A stretch of 64,000 nt of DNA, taken from Pempheris klunzingeri. Its lineage: Eukaryota > Chordata > Actinopteri > Acropomatiformes > Pempheridae. The position numbers and the translations under genes are program-made. Position 1 is the first letter of the stretch. Every line of letters begins with the position of its first letter. Location: positions 12,280,374-12,344,373 of the forward strand of contig NC_092014.1 of NCBI RefSeq assembly GCF_042242105.1, in the 5' to 3' direction. The notes below the pieces were generated by a model. It worked only from the letters and a program-made list of their open reading frames with translations. It did no database searches and was not told where the DNA came from. This document shows, piece by piece, positions 18,901 to 31,002 of the stretch.

Positions 18901-21900
18901 CCAGCTGCCATGAATTATAATTTTTAAGACTAAGTATAAGTATATTCTATTAAACATATTTTTTGTCTGTGCTGATCCATCTAGGCTCCACCTGGTACAA
19001 CCTCCTCAGAGGTGTACTGGAGGTGGCTGGTGGGATGCTCGCTGGGATTCTTCTTGGCTTCCTCATCCAGTACTTTCCCAGTGCTGACCAGGTTGGCATG
19101 CTCCTACAGTATCACCATGACAATATACCAGTTTCGCTATTGCTTAGTCATCCTTACACCACTTGACAACACAGCCTGTGCGTGAAAGAACTTGAGAAGA
19201 GCCAAGAAACGCTCGTGAAAAAAGCCGGTGTCAAGTTCTCCAGCTCTGATTTTAGAATGATAAACTCTGAGGGCTTTTGATGAGAACACTTTGGATTCAT
19301 CCAAGTGGGAATATATATTGGGATATAATGGAAGAGAGGTTTTTGTGGCAGATATGACTGTGCTATCTCAACTCTGAGTGCATTTTCATTGCCAGTCAGA
19401 GTCAAGAGTTATCACAAAATCCCTCTGTATGAATCAGCGTAACACAAGTGAGAATAAACACTATTTCATATATATCAAATATCACCAACTAGCTAATATC
19501 TGCTGATGTGTATATGGAGCATTTTGTATTTATAGGTTTCATTATATTAAGCTATTCTGTATTTGATTATTCTGTCTTTTTCTCCCAGAAACACGTTGTA
19601 ATGAAGCGATCCTTCTTGGTGCTTGGTCTGTCCGTCTTTGCTGTGTTCGGCAGCGGCGTGGCTGGGTTTCCCGGCTCCGGGGGCCTCTGCACCCTGGTAT
19701 TGGCGTTCCTGGCTGGGCTCGGCTGGGGGTCAGAAAAGGTAATAGCACATGCACGTTTTTCAGCTCTCCATTCACATTTATCCTCTTTGCGGCTGAATTC
19801 TAACCTTAACCCCTCAGACACATATTTTTTATAATGAGTTATTGAAGCATACTATTTAAAGTTTAAGGTTGCAAAATAAGTTCTTCCTCAGTGCATTTGC
19901 AATTAAAAGATAACCATCCTAAATATTTCTGTGTTTCCTGTTTGTCTGAAGGCACGTGTGGAGGACGTGGTGTCGTGGGCGTGGGATGTGTTTCAGCCTC
20001 TACTCTTCGGACTAATAGGAGCAGAAATTCGAATCTCTGAGTTGGAGGGGCTCACAGTTGGTGAGATGAGCACCCGAAAAAGACACACGCTCATAAACAC
20101 TTCAAATAACATGTGAGGTGGCTGTTATCACTGACAGAGATTCAAATGTGACTGGATGGATGTAAATATATTTGCATAGTCAAAACAATGCATACTGGGA
20201 AAATTTTATTTGTCTTTCCGTGTTCAGTAAATATTAAATGCTGAGTCTGTGGTAGCGCTCAGACACAGTACTGTACTCCCATAGAAGTTTCCATATGAGA
20301 AAGTTCTTTGGGAAACAGATTTCTCTCAAAAACAGTAATCTTATTCGTGCCAGATGTAATGACAAAAATAACATATTTTGGTGTTCAGCAAGTAGCTGTA
20401 ATTGAGGCACAACTACACATCGTTTTCCTGTATACGAATTTAATATATATTAAAATATTAAAAAACACAACAGAATTGGCCTCTCTGGGGAGCACATTTG
20501 TGGTGTTGATATAATGCATACATTTAAAGTATTTTACCGTGTATTTGTGCTGTAGGAAAATTCCACCCAAACTCTCTCCTTGGTCCATTCAAAAACTGCG
20601 TGCCGCTTTTAAAAGAGATGCGAGCAGCAGGTGTGGTGGCCATTATTAAAACCTCAGCTCATCCCATTTGGACTACAGGCTGTTCATCCTTTTTAAAAAT
20701 ATGTCCAAGCACTTTCCCAGATAGCCCTGTGCCACGTTAGCATTGCACATGTGCCTTTGGTCAAAAATATAGCAGAAATTCCATGAATCACTGACCGTGT
20801 ACCACTTCTACTGTCCGTTTTATGAAATAAAACTCTTCGTGTTATGACTCATGACATATGATGAATGTCTTGTCAGAAAAAGTTGTTTCATGAAATGTAT
20901 GGTATCAAAATTATGGACAGCTACCTTTTGAGAAAATATTTTTTAAATCTATAACAAAAAATTGCCATATATAAAAAGTATATACATCATCCTAAAGAAA
21001 AATCCACATTCTTTTTTTATTTACTAATATTTTATACTGTAAAATTACTCCAAGGTGTAAGAGGAAATATGATAAAGGTGCGTGAGTACATGCAACACAC
21101 ATAACCCATAGTTGGATATTTCTAAGTAGGTTATTAATTAAGCACCATTCAGCCAGCCTGGGTGTTTTTATATTTTTCACCACTACTGCACTCGTCCTTG
21201 CCTACATTTGTTAAGAGGAATTACTGGTTACATTAATAATAATTGTTTTTATAGCAGTATATCTCTGTATTATTGTAGCACCTCTGTATGACTCTTATCC
21301 ATTTGTCTGTTTAGGTCTGGGTATAGCCTCTCTGGTCATTGCCCTGCTGGTTCGACTGCTGTTCACCTTTGTCTGTGTGTCATGTGCCGGCTTTAACTTG
21401 AAGGAGAAAGTGTTCATAGCCCTAGCGTGGATGCCCAAAGCCACAGTGCAGGTATGCCAGCGCTGGAATATTTGACAGTGGTATACTCGTTTTACTTTGT
21501 GCAGTTTTTGAAGTACATATCTGCATGATTTTCTTTTTGAAAACAAAATACAGACACAAAAGTGTTTTCATTTCAGTGGTGATGTTAAATGTCATTTGTG
21601 AGTGAATCTAGAAGAAACACTAGCGTCCTTTTCTTCATCAGGCAGCCATAGGCTCCACAGCTTTAGACATGGCCAGGGTAAAGGACGAGAAGGAGATGCA
21701 GAAGTACGGCATGGTTGTGCTTACTGTGGCTGTGCTGGCCATCCTTCTCACAGCCCCTTTGGGAGCTCTTATCATAGGGCTCTCTGGACCTCTCCTCCTA
21801 CAGAAACCAAAGAACTCAGCCTGTGGTGAGCGAGTCAAACACAATTTATCATCATTTTTCTTAGGTAGGTAAAGTCCTACTTTCAACAATTCAACAAAGC

Positions 21901-22325
21901 TCAACACCCTCGCGAACCTCGCCTTGTAGAGCTGTGTTTGAGTAGTGAATATCCTCTCCTGCAAAGCTTTTCCCTACGTCACCTTTGTGATCGATGCGCC
22001 CACCCGCACGAGGATTTGCATAGCTTCAAGGTGCTGCTATTTACCCTGCCATTCATGCTTTCATATCTTTTACATCGACACAAAAGTGGTATTGTTGTTG
22101 TTTCACTGGATTAACCACATTGCAAATGGATGTATGGATGTACGCAAGACTTCGGCTTTTGTTTTGTTTAGAGAATTTGAATTTGAATAGCATGTAATCA
22201 AGACTTTTACTGGAGCGTTTCTCATTACTTTTCCTCCCTCTGTCTCCTCTCCGTCTTTTCTAGGCACTGCAGCAGGAGGCGACGATGACAATGAAACTCC
22301 TGTCACCTACGAGAGTACACTCTGA
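12953..22325 (+). CDS. slc9b2: Sodium/hydrogen exchanger 9B2 (NHA2), 12 coding exons
   Basis: Exons are 12953-13075, 13895-14096, 14186-14356, 16262-16404, 16875-17002, 18391-18566, 18985-19091, 19589-19738, 19952-20060, 21315-21451, 21642-21825 and 22264-22325. They join to 1692 nt, or 563 aa (human about 537), with consistent phases. An in-frame TAG at 12941 and the context gccATGG fix the start. The protein has a Pro-rich cytosolic N-terminus, then many membrane segments from about residue 109. The CPA2 ion-site aspartates are Asp296-Asp297 in MAAGSFDDILAITGF. Other conserved stretches are GAVSPAVVVPSM, GFPGSGGLCTLV, PLLFGLIGAE and WMPKATVQAAIGS. The acidic tail ends YESTL. The family exchanges Na+ or Li+ for H+ in plasma and organelle membranes. 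No second copy (slc9b1) is present in the window. Confidence 0.95.
12989..13034 (+). repeat. slc9b2: In-frame 12-bp minisatellite in slc9b2 exon 1
   Basis: About three and a half copies of a 12-bp unit (cccggcgcccag and variants) encode repeated SPAP in the cytosolic N-terminus, giving PSPAPSPAPSPAPSP. The unit keeps the frame, so copy-number changes would lengthen or shorten the tail without breaking the gene. Confidence 0.75.
16500..16795 (-). repeat. Teleost AT-rich dispersed repeat, reverse copy
   Basis: In slc9b2 intron 4. It has TTATCAATTAAT near the left end, GATGTCTTCAGATTGC in the middle, then CCAAAGTAATCAATTT and a right end with TCAGTTAATCAGCAAATCATTCAGTAGCGCTAG. The right end is split in this description; it is one stretch. 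This is the reverse complement of the fish repeat that begins with GCTGCAAC and ends in repeated ATTAATCGA. It is diverged, so it is an old copy. Confidence 0.5.
17095..17165. repeat. Possible tRNA-like repeat fragment
   Basis: The sequence 'gacacaggaaatgtaggg', a purine-rich stretch, then 'gtgacatgtgacagaggtca' resembles a common fish repeat. In intact copies that repeat runs into a tRNA-like segment. The tRNA-like part is not recognisable here, so the call is weak. It lies in slc9b2 intron 5. Confidence 0.3.
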
Positions 22326-23019
22326 CAAGCGAGGACATTGTAATGAGAGACTTCCGGTGTGCTTTTACACCTCAGATATTCGAGTCCTCCTTTAGCCACC
22401 AAGTGGCTCTCTTTGTCTCTTAATCTGCCGGTCAGCTCCTGATGTTTGTCGTGCTGCAGGAACACATGAATCACTCTGTATTTATAGCCTCTAGTGGTTT
22501 CCCAGTTTCAAGCTCCAAACAAATGACCCACATCCCAGCGTCTGCACTGTTACGCTGTATGAACAGAATGCAAGAAGTTGTTTTCTGATTTAATCGGATA
22601 TGTTAGTTTGAGGCATGAATGTTTTTTTTTCTTTTGTAAAGGTGGGGTCACATTCACTGAATCAACTATTTGCCCATTTTTTAAGATGACATTTCTATAA
22701 ACTATTTATTGTATCTGGACTTGAAAAGGTCAATTGTATGCTCAGTTTTATTATAAGCAGTTTTCTTTGGAGGGCTATGTAAGTCAATGTACTGAAAATA
22801 TTTTGTTTTAAATTAGACTACACAGTTGGCATACGCTAAAGTACTTAGGTGTTCTGCTCTCAGTACGATGTTTTTATTACCACTTTGTGTTTGTGAATGT
22901 TTGAGTATTTTTTTTTTTAATCAAATATGTATTAGCTGTGTCTTGTTGATGAAACGGGTTTTGTGTAGTTGTGAAAGACTCAGGAGAAGATCTAAATAAT
23001 CCACAATACTTTTGGTTTG

Positions 23020-23100
23020 CTTTATGTACAACAATAATAATACATTTTATTTAAAGGCGCCTTTCTCGGCACTCAAGGACACCGTACAATGGATTAAAAA
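23020..23100 (+). repeat. LINE/SINE-type 3' tail in the slc9b2 3' UTR region
   Basis: An ATA-rich run followed by 'attttatttaaaggcgcctt', then a 'ggcactcaaggacaccgtac' phrase. This is a familiar retroelement tail in fish 3' UTRs. It lies about 700 bp after the slc9b2 stop codon and probably inside the 3' UTR. Confidence 0.45.
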
Positions 23101-23432
23101 AGTAAAAGGTAGAATAAAATAAATGCTGCTAAACTTCTATCATCTACTACATGCACTCTGTTTGCTTTCAGTGTGACGAAACAATGATCATGTCCACATT
23201 CGAAAACACTCGTGTAAACCCACGTTTTATAGTTTGGTAATGAAGTAAAGAGTTTTCATGTTTGTCACACATTTGATTTTTTTTTATTACACAAGTATGC
23301 AGTGTAACTTAAGATGTTTTGATTTGTTTGAATTTATTTTCATTTAAAAGGTTCTTGTGTATTATTAGCAACTATTTTATATGATAGATTTACATGATCG
23401 AGCTTTAGTTTTTTACCAAATATTCTTTGAAC

Positions 23433-23438
23433 AATAAA
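23433..23438 (+). terminator. slc9b2: Candidate slc9b2 distal polyadenylation signal
   Basis: An AATAAA hexamer about 1.1 kb after the stop codon, followed by a GT/T-rich stretch (ttgtctatcactttgtg). The intervening sequence has no splice or coding signals, which fits a long 3' UTR. Earlier A-rich hexamers near 23115 are alternatives. Confidence 0.45.
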
Positions 23439-23574
23439 TTATGAAACATACCAAGAATTGTCTATCACTTTGTGTAGTTATAGTTTGACAGCTTCATTTA
23501 TTACTATTTACCATGTTGATACAATTTGGTTTTATGATGTCCTTAATTAGGGTCACTATCCCTTTAAGGGATGG

Positions 23575-24080
23575 AAGGTTTGGTCTGCTGGTCCACTACT
23601 TTCACCTAAACTGAAATCACTTATCCTACTGGCCTTAGTGATTCACTGGCTTTTAACGCCACCATGAGCTTCACATTTCTGGTTGAGAACTGAAATGTCT
23701 TTTAATAAGCATTGGATGGACTGCCATGCAGCTTGGTACAGGCAGTTCTGTCCACTTCAGGATGAACTGTAATAACTTTGGTGGTTTCCTGACTTTTCAT
23801 CTAGTGCCAATGTCAATGAATTTTAATTTGTTCATGTTCACCAAACACCTGAAAAATTAGTGACATTCTTATAAGCGTCTGCTGCACTTTGGATTTAGTG
23901 CTAACATAATTAACACACATTAGCGTGCATTAAACCGAACTAACATGGTGACCGTGGTTAACAGCATTGTCATTATGATCACGCTAGCATGCTCAAGTTA
24001 GGATTTAGCTCAAAGCACCATTGGCTCAAAGTAAAGCCTCACAAAGTTGCTAGCAACTACAGAACAACTTACTCTTGTTC
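23575..24080 (+). repeat. Percomorph dispersed repeat (unclassified)
   Basis: Contains the phrases 'ttggatggactgccatgcag', 'aactttggtggtttcctgac', 'cttttcatctagtgccaatg', 'gtgctaacataattaacaca' and 'tttagctcaaagcaccattg', ending in a 'gcctcacaaagttgctagca' phrase. I recognise this order from a repeat that is very abundant in spiny-rayed fish genomes. It carries no coding sequence. It lies between the convergent 3' ends of slc9b2 and cisd2. Confidence 0.6.
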
Positions 24081-25342
24081 TGACTGTTTTCAATTCACAA
24101 GACAACATCTGATGCCATTTCTTGGAATCTTATTTGTGTCTTTTTGAGGCTGTATTAACAGAGGTGCCCAAAACGATGTGCTACTCCCAGAATATGAACC
24201 TGAAAGCAAGTTCTACTTAAAAAACATGAGTGGCAGAAAATTAGAAAGTAGTGTGCTCAATTACTGTGTCATTAAAATTATTTAAACTCAAGGTTAAGTG
24301 AAATGTTTCCCCAATCATAGAGACATGACCTGATTCCTTTTTTATCTTTCAAATGCAGAATGAATAAATTCCAGTTGAAGGTTCATGATCACACAGTGAT
24401 TCATGAAAATACAAAAATATCATGAAAATACAGATCTGACAATAGACGCCTTTTATGTATAAAATATTGCTGATACTTTAAAGAGGAAATACACTAGCAG
24501 GAAGTCAACTATATACAGCCATTATTACAACACAGATGTTAGAGAAAAGGTACAGAGAAGAAATCACATGCTGCAGAAATGACATTCTCAAACCTCAGAA
24601 TGATAGTGAGGTTAAAACTGTATATGACGGTGTAGTGGTCTGAAATGTTTGTAGGCGCTGGAGTTGAATATAAAATGTAAAACTCAGATGTTTAAAGGCT
24701 ATGAACAAAATACAACTGAAGTAGTAGCCTCCCATATACAAAATAACTTATAAGAGAATATTTCACATCCTGTAAGTGTGGACAGTATGTTAATATTTGG
24801 CACACAGACAAGCTAAAGAAGGCTGGTTGTTAAATAATATCAAAGAATTGTCCAAAATGAAGGCAATACAGTACAAAATGTTGATTACAGGCTGGACTGG
24901 TGTGAAAGCATTTCATTTAAACAACCATTAAACTGGGAAAAACAGTTTCCCTGATGGGTTTAGATTGTTTACAGTCATCATAAAGTCACTGCAAATATGT
25001 TTCAAGTTTTCCCCTCAAAGTGGTCCCAGTGATGAATTCTAATTGATGAAAAAGCCACAACAAAAATTTAATTTATAGTGAACAGTGAAAAATGAGCCAT
25101 AGAAAAAAAACCAAAAAAAAACACACAACTCGGAAAACCTTCTTTAACAGCAATGTCACTAGAGAACCTCAATTGCAGTTTTCACGCTACCAGACTGTGA
25201 AAATTTGTATTTTTAGGTGTGATAAACCTAAAACAATAATGTAACACCAAGGCGAGACCCAAGATTGTTGTGGGGGGAGGAAAAAAAACTGTTAAGAAAT
25301 GAAAACCAGAGAGGTGAAAGGAAAACTCCCATTGGTGGTCAA

Positions 25343-28300
25343 TTACAAGATCTTCTTTTTGAGTATGAGCGGTCCAACGTTGTCTCCTGTTAGCTCGTTG
25401 TGCTTTAAGTGTGACTTGTCACAAACAGGAAACTAAAACAGGAAACAACTTCATATTAGCTGATCAGCAATACACAGAAACAACAAACTCCCCCTTATCT
25501 TGAGGTAAAAAATACATTAATTAATGAATAAATTATAAGTTTCAGTAACAAAAATATAACCTCTCGGATGTAAGTGAGTATTTGGCAGTGGCAAATAAAA
25601 ATAACTCAAATAGTCAAATAGTGAAATAACCAGTCAACTTACAGTTTTGGAGCGCCAGCAGCGACAGTAACACACGTTTGCGCTGTTCAGGTCCTCGATG
25701 TCTATCTCGTTCACCACTTTTGGGTTCTCTTTCTGGATCTTCAGGTTGATGAGGCTGTCTCTCTGCTTTTTCTTCTTAGGCAGGAACGGCCGAATGGTCA
25801 GATAGCCCAACAAAGCCAGGATACCGAGGAGAGGCAGCAGCCGGAGCCACTCGGACACTGCAGACACACATCAGCAAACATAGGGGGATAACTACTACTA
25901 ACACTGGCATGCCTTGTGGAACTAGAGTAGTGCTGCTGGCCATAGGCTGAACATGTGTTTGTGGTCATTGGCTCTATGAAGAGATAGATCTTCACGTATG
26001 GAGGCTCTAATATCTGACATGACAATTTCGAGCTGAAACAAATAGTTGATGAACCAATTTGTGAACTGACAGAAAATTAATTAACAGTTACTTTGATTAT
26101 TGTTTAATCTTTTGAGTTATTTTCCAATGCCAATGGTTGATGGTTTCAACTTGAGGATTTGCTGTTTTTCTTTCACACATACAAAAGTACATTTTTGTGT
26201 TTTGGACTGTTGACAACAGGCTTTAGGAAATTATAATAGGCTTTTTTTTTCTTGATTTTCTGACATTTTGCAACAAATTAATTAATCCAGCATATATATA
26301 TCCAACATATAACAGTTAGTCACACACAAATTTCCACTTAGAAAAAAAAAATTCCACTCTTCACCACTCAAGAATTCTTCAATCACACTTAGATCATAGA
26401 GTTTATTTGGTGAAATACTACTAATATACATGTTTCCTTATGACAATCTGTTATATGAAGTTCAATTAATTGTCGAAACTGACTATTAGCTTAGCTATAG
26501 CTTCAACAGTTGAATATGCTTCTAAAAGTCTGATGTAGTAGATCTGACATCAGCTTGATGCTGAAGTACTGCAATGACATTAAAACATCCAAGAGATTTA
26601 AGTTGCAATAGTTAAAGTTTAAAAGTTAAACTTGTTTCAAAAATACATGATTAAGTAAAAATATATAGCTGAGTGAGTCCAACCTCTGCTAGGCCTACTT
26701 CTAGTCTTCCTCCTCTTCTGTGTCCTCCCCCTTGGGAGGTGACTGCAGGGTGACACACTGAATCTACTGGACCATCCACCACTGGAGATCTAGCTCACCT
26801 CTTATCTGCATTTCTACTCAATTACTGCGCTCGATCGTTGAAGTGTATCACCTCACACAAGCAGCCATCAGGGGAAAAGCTGAGGCCAGAAAAGTGCTGT
26901 GGGAAAACCCATAGTACAGTCTGCCATACATGGAGAGGACTGACAAGTGAAGAAGCACTGTGGGGATTAACTACAGTTATGTAATTTCACTATTAGCCAT
27001 GAGTGATACCCCGGCTCCTGGAACTTCTCATAATACTCTTATGGCAATTAAAATACTTGCAATAACAGGATTTTGATGCCTAATGGGACATGACTAATCC
27101 TTATTCCTATAATTCCTTTTAAAAGGAATTCTATTTCACATCTATTTCATCTTGTAATCCCCACTGACTGATTATATTGCTAATTTGGGGCAGAAAACAC
27201 AACTTTGGAAACAAGCTCTAACTTCAGCCACTGTCTAGTAACATCTAATTTAACTAATAACAGTAAGACTTTCATAAGCTTGATATACCAAGCACCACAA
27301 TCACTAATATCTTATCCGTGTTTTTGGTTTCATGGCCTCGTCAGAGCGGCTCTACTCAAATGGTTCTACTATGTCAAATGTCACAAAAGAATTTCAGTAA
27401 TGTAGTGCCTTGTTCAGCTTTTTGACTTTTTGGGCTATTTTTAGGCTTCATTTGACACTTTTTGAAAGTCTGTGTTGGTGGAAAGGTCGAGCTGAAGTAG
27501 CTGGTGAGCTTCAAGAGGGACTTTCACTTTGGTTCTCTAAACACTGCTGTGCTTTCCTTGCTCTCCTTAATTTGAACTGTGTACCTGTGCTTAACTTGAG
27601 TGCAAAGACATTGTTTTCAGTATATGGCTGAGTTACTGTGTTGTCGAGGAGATGCAAATAAATTCATGAATGAGCTTTTGTGTTCAGCGTTTAACAGATA
27701 CAAGAGATGTTGATAGGACATAAATAACCCACGATGTAGAGGCCAAAGGGATTTCTGAAACAGGGATCCAACGATCTAACTTTTACTGTCCAGGTGAGGC
27801 TCAAGAACTGCTGCTCCGCTGTGGGGAACGCATTGGAATCATTTTTAAATGGACCATCATGAACCAGGCAGTAAAAACTTAATGGACCATCATGACTCAA
27901 TGAATAAGAAGCAGAAACACAGAATTTTATATGGACTCTCATTAAGAGACTGTACATAATGTGGATCGGTTGTGTATGACTGATACTAATCCACGGTCAA
28001 AAACATCCAATCTACTGTACAGTTGTGTTGGTGTTTGTTTAATGCATTCAAAATAATCTCACCGGAGCTGGAACCATGAAAATGTGCTGCAGTTTCACTT
28101 GAAATCTGACTTAAACTGTTTCATACCTGATTTCATACCGATCAGCTAATTGTTGCAGGATCTGCCTTTGAACATACAGTATATTTCTGCCATTGTACAT
28201 ATTAGAGTTAACATTATTGTGCATATGGTTGTTGTATTGTAGTTTAGCCTTTTAATTGTACTTTTTTCTCTTGCAATGTTTTATGCGAAGTAGCTGCTGT

Positions 28301-29035
28301 AACACTGACATTTTCCTTTGGGGATTAATAACTATTCATCCCTATTACATAAAACTTTTATAAATTGCAGAGATGGTGAAACTTTGGGACCCAATATGGA
28401 GTCACAGACCTGAAAGAGGCTTTAAAACACTGATCGTGAAGTAGTTTGCAGCCTCTAGTCCAGTGCTGACTGTCATGTCTGTGCATCCCTTGATGGCGTG
28501 ACAGACATATTGTGCTGCAGGCAAATATAGCATCACATTTCCAGCTGTTGGGGTTAAGATGGTATCACTTACACAGCAGAGGACAGGCTGCATCTTATAA
28601 CTCTTAATGAAGACGCTTTGTGGTTAAGGTCAAAACTGTATCAGCATCAGACTTCACCGTGGAGAGTGTTGCTTTGAAACATGTGCTACTTTAAGGTCAC
28701 CGCTGAGCTGATGTTGCTCAACAAAACATCCAAATCAAACGATTATGAAGAGTTTTATGGGAGCTAAGCAGCACGTAGACACATAGTACAGGTTTAGTCC
28801 ACATTGTCACGATGGCTGAGTTTTTGTTTGCTAACGTAAAGAGCTAACTTATGTGCCCAAAAGTGTCCCCGGTGAATTCAGAAGTCATCTTCACAGGACA
28901 GTCAGAAGTGCAACACAGCTGCAGTCCATTACCTGTTAACCTTGCAAATCCGCCGATCGACTCCGGAAGCGGAAGCCTCTTCAGGTAGGCTGGCAGCTGA
29001 ACTTTTATTATCCTTGAAATAGTTTCCAAAACCAT
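25343..29035 (-). CDS. cisd2: CDGSH iron-sulfur domain protein 2 (NAF-1/Miner1), 3 exons
   Basis: On the minus strand the exons are 29035-28933, 25857-25643 and 25432-25343, with introns of 3075 and 210 bp. They join to 408 nt, or 135 aa, exactly the human CISD2 length. The protein has an amphipathic N-terminus (VQLPAYLKRLPLPESI), one membrane helix at about residues 39-58 (RLLPLLGILALLGYL), a basic KKKK stop, then the 2Fe-2S domain. All four ligands are present: Cys99, Cys101, Cys110 and His114 (YCRCWRSKTFPVCDKSH). The signature reads CDKSH rather than CDGSH. It ends GPLILKKKIL. The family sits on ER and mitochondria-associated membranes and affects Ca2+ handling, autophagy and iron-sulfur transfer. 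It is convergent with slc9b2 and divergent from suclg1. Confidence 0.96.
26025..26300 (+). repeat. Teleost AT-rich dispersed repeat
   Basis: In cisd2 intron 1. It starts 'cgagctgaaacaaatagttg' and runs through AGAAAATTAATTAACAG, 'gattattgtttaatcttttg', 'ttgaggatttgctgtttttc' and TTTTGGACTGTTGACAACAGG, with GAAATTATAATAGGC then a TTTTCTGACATTTTG close to the right end. The order matches the fish repeat whose consensus ends in ATTAATCGA units. It is moderately diverged. Confidence 0.6.
28205..28345 (+). repeat. Degraded LINE 3' UTR tail
   Basis: Ends with 'gctgctgtaacactgacatt' followed by TTTCCTTTGGGGATTAATAA. This matches the tail of the better preserved LINE copy at 8005-8578. No coding part is visible. 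It lies in cisd2 intron 1. Confidence 0.5.
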
Positions 29036-29330
29036 CTTGAATTGGTCAATGTGGCAGGTTTTGTGTTTGACTTGAATAGTTCCTGGGCTTCGTTCATATC
29101 ATTGCGTTTATTTCTGAGCGCAGCTCGTCGCCGGTACGTAAACTCCTGACATCAGACTTGGAAACAACCGAAGAAAATGCGTCGACGTCTCTGTGAATAC
29201 ACGTAGCAACGGCTCGTGACGGAAGAGTGTGTGGCCAATCAGCGTTGGAGGAGTTGGTGGCTCCTGATTGGACGACTTGAATTGACAGTGAGGAAGGTGG
29301 TTTCTGTCTACTTCACTGCTCCTCGTAAAC
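29036..29330 (-). promoter_or_regulatory. cisd2: cisd2 promoter with paired CCAAT boxes
   Basis: Directly upstream of the cisd2 start lies a CpG-rich stretch (gctcgtcgccggtacg, cgtcgacgtctctg). Two CCAAT boxes in opposite orientation follow, at 29235-29239 (plus) and 29267-29271 (minus, read as ATTGG). This NF-Y-type arrangement is typical of TATA-less housekeeping promoters. Promoter activity is inferred. Confidence 0.5.
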
Positions 29331-30320
29331 TGCGGAGTTTAAAAACGTAAATAATGTATAATTATCATTATAGGTAAAGTAAGACGGGAGGGAAGTAAGG
29401 GAATAAATATACACACACGTATGTAATGTTTTGATGAAGATTATTGACAAATTGGCACACAAATTGTACATAGAACGTGAAGATCCATACACTACAGCAC
29501 ACTTTGGCTCTTTAATCATTAAATGCCGACTCATGTAAAGTCATTTCTTTGCATCTTTTCATTACTGGGTCACATAACAGACATCTTTTTACAGAATTAC
29601 GACACATTGGGGGTTACCCAAACGCAGCGCCACTGTGGTTGATCCTGTTTTGCCTTTTTGGCACAGGGGTTTTTTTTAGTGTTGCTGGAATTTGTCAAAA
29701 ATTTTCGACATTCACACATCTGGGAATGCAGTCAACTTCATGTAGCTGGTTCAGTGACATTAATAAAATATTTCATATTAAATGATTGGCTACACTGCTT
29801 CTCACTCACAGCCCTCTGATCCCAGAGTGGGAGTGATGGGTCAGACCATACCTGGTAGGGCTGGCCAACATAAGTCTTACATAAGGCTAATGTGAACTGA
29901 TATAGATTTTTCAAGTGTCAGAGATTTTGGCACACTGTTCATAGCACTGGTGCTATCCCTTTAATATCATTAGTTGCATCAATTTGATTTACTACCTTGA
30001 TTTGTCAGGTATGTAATTTTCTGGAATAGCAAACAACGGACATTCATGACTGGGCCTATTGTCTATACACAAAATGTTATCATATATGAAATTATAATGA
30101 TAGAGGATGCTGCCCATGTCACTCACCTATAAAAACCTGAGACCTGACGACCAGGGTTGATCATATTGTTACAGTGAAGAGAAATATGATCAAACACGTC
30201 TGAACATGTGCACTGTATAGTAACATGAGTGGTTCTACACAACAGAATGTTACAACACACTGTGAACATTTTGGGGCACTGATCCACCATCTGAATGCCC
30301 CACAGATAAATAGTTTATGA
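29331..30320. other. Intergenic sequence between cisd2 promoter and SINE
   Basis: AT-rich sequence with no coding potential that I can support. Nothing else is recognised here. Confidence 0.6.
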
Positions 30321-30324
30321 GAGA

Positions 30325-30525
30325 AAAAATGTCACACTCGTACCTACAGGTAATCTAGAGACACCGATTAATTGGATTTGTGGGAGGAAGCCAGAGAGAA
30401 CCCTCACAAGCATGGAGAGAACATGCAAATGCCACACAGGCCCCAACTGTAACCCTGGCCGGCCAGGAGATTTCAAATCTTGAAGCGGCTTGCTGTGAGA
30501 AAACAGTGCGAACCACCGCAATCTT
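30325..30525 (-). mobile_element. DANA/mermaid-type tRNA-derived SINE
   Basis: Read on the minus strand, it starts with a tRNA-like head (GGTGGTTCGCACTGTTTTCT, then CACAGCAAG). It continues through the body phrases 'tggcatttgcatgttctctc' and 'ggcttcctcccacaaatcca', and ends with 'ctagattacctgtaggtacg'. This order matches the fish SINE that begins GTGGTTAGCACTGTCGCCTC and contains the phrase TTTGCATGTTCTCCC. It is diverged and not recent. It lies about 150 bp left of the Gypsy insertion. Confidence 0.7.
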
Positions 30526-30677
30526 CCAGAAGTGGGGATGTGCAATTTTGAGCAAATCGCATTAGCCTTAAAGGACATTACAAGTATTGCTTTCATTAAG
30601 CAAGACAAATTAGTGTATGACAACTACGGGATAGTTGAATGCTTCTTTCTTATCTTAATAAACAATACAAATACTAT

Positions 30678-30988
30678 TGTAACGTTCAGCAGGATGGTGG
30701 AATAACGAGCCCAGTTGTTAGTAATGTAATTTATTACTAATCTTCGGTTACTGTCGGCCGTAACCACGCCAACATAAACATAACAATAACGGAACAATTG
30801 GGCAGCTCTCTCTCTCACCAAGCGCGCCGACCAGAGGACGAGACATGCCACACACCACAATCAAGCACACACTCTCGCCCCGCCCTCCTCCTATTCTCAG
30901 CCACTCACATGCCTAGCAAAACACATTCAGGAACAGTGGGACTTTTCAGAACAGCATTTAACACAACAACAACAACAGGGATGCTACA
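30678..30988 (-). repeat. 3' LTR of the Gypsy element
   Basis: 311 bp, TG...CA bounded (TGTAGCATCC at its start, GTTACA at its end in element orientation). Comparison base by base with the copy at 35859-36169 shows no difference that I can find. It contains a (GTT)n-like tract near its start. Confidence 0.95.
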
Positions 30989-31000
30989 CTGCCCCCCTCT
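30989..31000 (-). other. Polypurine tract of the Gypsy element
   Basis: AGAGGGGGGCAG on the minus strand lies immediately upstream of the 3' LTR and just after the pol stop codon. This is where plus-strand DNA priming would occur. Confidence 0.8.
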
Positions 31001-31002
31001 TA

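Noticed and set aside
30624..30860. 78-codon frame in the LTR, repeated at 35817-36041
   Set aside because: It is the same LTR sequence read twice and ends or begins in flanking DNA. No accessory protein is known at this position and the frames differ at their ends.
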